A DNA stretch of 64,000 nucleotides from Spirochaetaceae bacterium. Lineage in GTDB: Bacteria; Spirochaetota; Spirochaetia; DSM-27196; PWMO01. The DNA lies in the NCBI GenBank assembly GCA_007693325.1, contig REDW01000077.1, positions 32,389 to 96,388 of the forward strand, read 5' to 3'. A model generated the notes under the pieces. It was not told the DNA's origin. It was given only the letters and a program-made list of their open reading frames with translations, and made no database searches. The position numbers and the translations under genes are program-made. Shown one piece after another: positions 63,933 through 64,000 of this stretch (position 1 is the stretch's first letter; the number at the start of each line of letters is the position of its first letter).

Positions 63933-64000
63933 GAAACGCAGATTAACCCGGTATTTGCTGGATTTCTCAAGCAGCAGCGCATTCGCGGCTGTTTGTATAG

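Overview
The window is a gene-dense, high-GC (roughly 58-60% by eye) bacterial chromosome segment with short intergenic gaps. It has no insertion sequences, CRISPR arrays, prophage genes, rRNA or recognisable tRNA genes. The gene content points to a free-living, saccharolytic, flagellated spirochaete (Spirochaetaceae-like). The clues are a DUF4954-type left-handed beta-helix protein, FlgM behind a sigma-28 promoter, a MurA with Asp in place of the catalytic Cys (as in Borrelia and Treponema), many lipoproteins, and sugar operons with YesM/YesN-type regulation. The species cannot be fixed from this sequence alone.

Layout. 1-2.4 kb: C-terminal end of a Lon-like protease and a GHKL-ATPase/HDOD fusion. 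2.4-6.2 kb: glutaredoxin, OsmC, then a reverse block of TrmH-type methyltransferase, a degenerate Fe-ADH homologue, flgM and rsmI. 6.3-14.7 kb: zinc-ribbon membrane protein, GPH sugar symporter, HIT protein, aspS, serA, cyclophilin, quinone oxidoreductase, rbsK and a lipoprotein. 14.7-19.7 kb: MalK-type ATPase, araA with a well-formed promoter and operator, an exported protein, mltF. 19.8-27.8 kb: a ribose-type ABC importer operon with a UroD-family methyltransferase-like protein, a small pseudo-histidine-kinase, an AraC-type response regulator and a convergent YesM kinase. 27.9-36 kb: two MFS exporters, an FMN-binding protein, radA, TraB-like, DHH phosphoesterase and TPR lipoprotein. 36-46.9 kb: unknown anchored protein, xylB-tkt, leuB, and a rhamnose-type operon (rhaM, class II aldolase, FGGY kinase) running into hisA and a HisI-like/HisE fusion. 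47.1-55.4 kb: DUF4954 protein, HD protein, lysC-thrC, lipoprotein, murA. 55.4-64 kb: DnaJ protein and two membrane proteins with LptF/LptG-like topology, a 294-bp intergenic region with DnaA-box-like sites, a STAS/PspA/pseudo-receiver operon, an SDR, an exported protein and a sigma-54 activator that lacks its DNA-binding domain.

Three themes recur. First, several signalling or enzyme homologues have lost catalytic residues: a pseudo-kinase, a pseudo-receiver, an Fe-ADH without metal histidines, and a HisI-like domain without its metal ligands. Second, about ten genes have a -10 element only 5-10 nt before the start codon and no Shine-Dalgarno sequence, implying leaderless transcripts. Third, sugar catabolism (arabinose, xylose, rhamnose, ribose-like uptake) is spread over several small operons, some of which have visible operators. 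The most system-like candidate is the 19.8-27.8 kb transporter/UroD/pseudo-kinase/two-component cluster.
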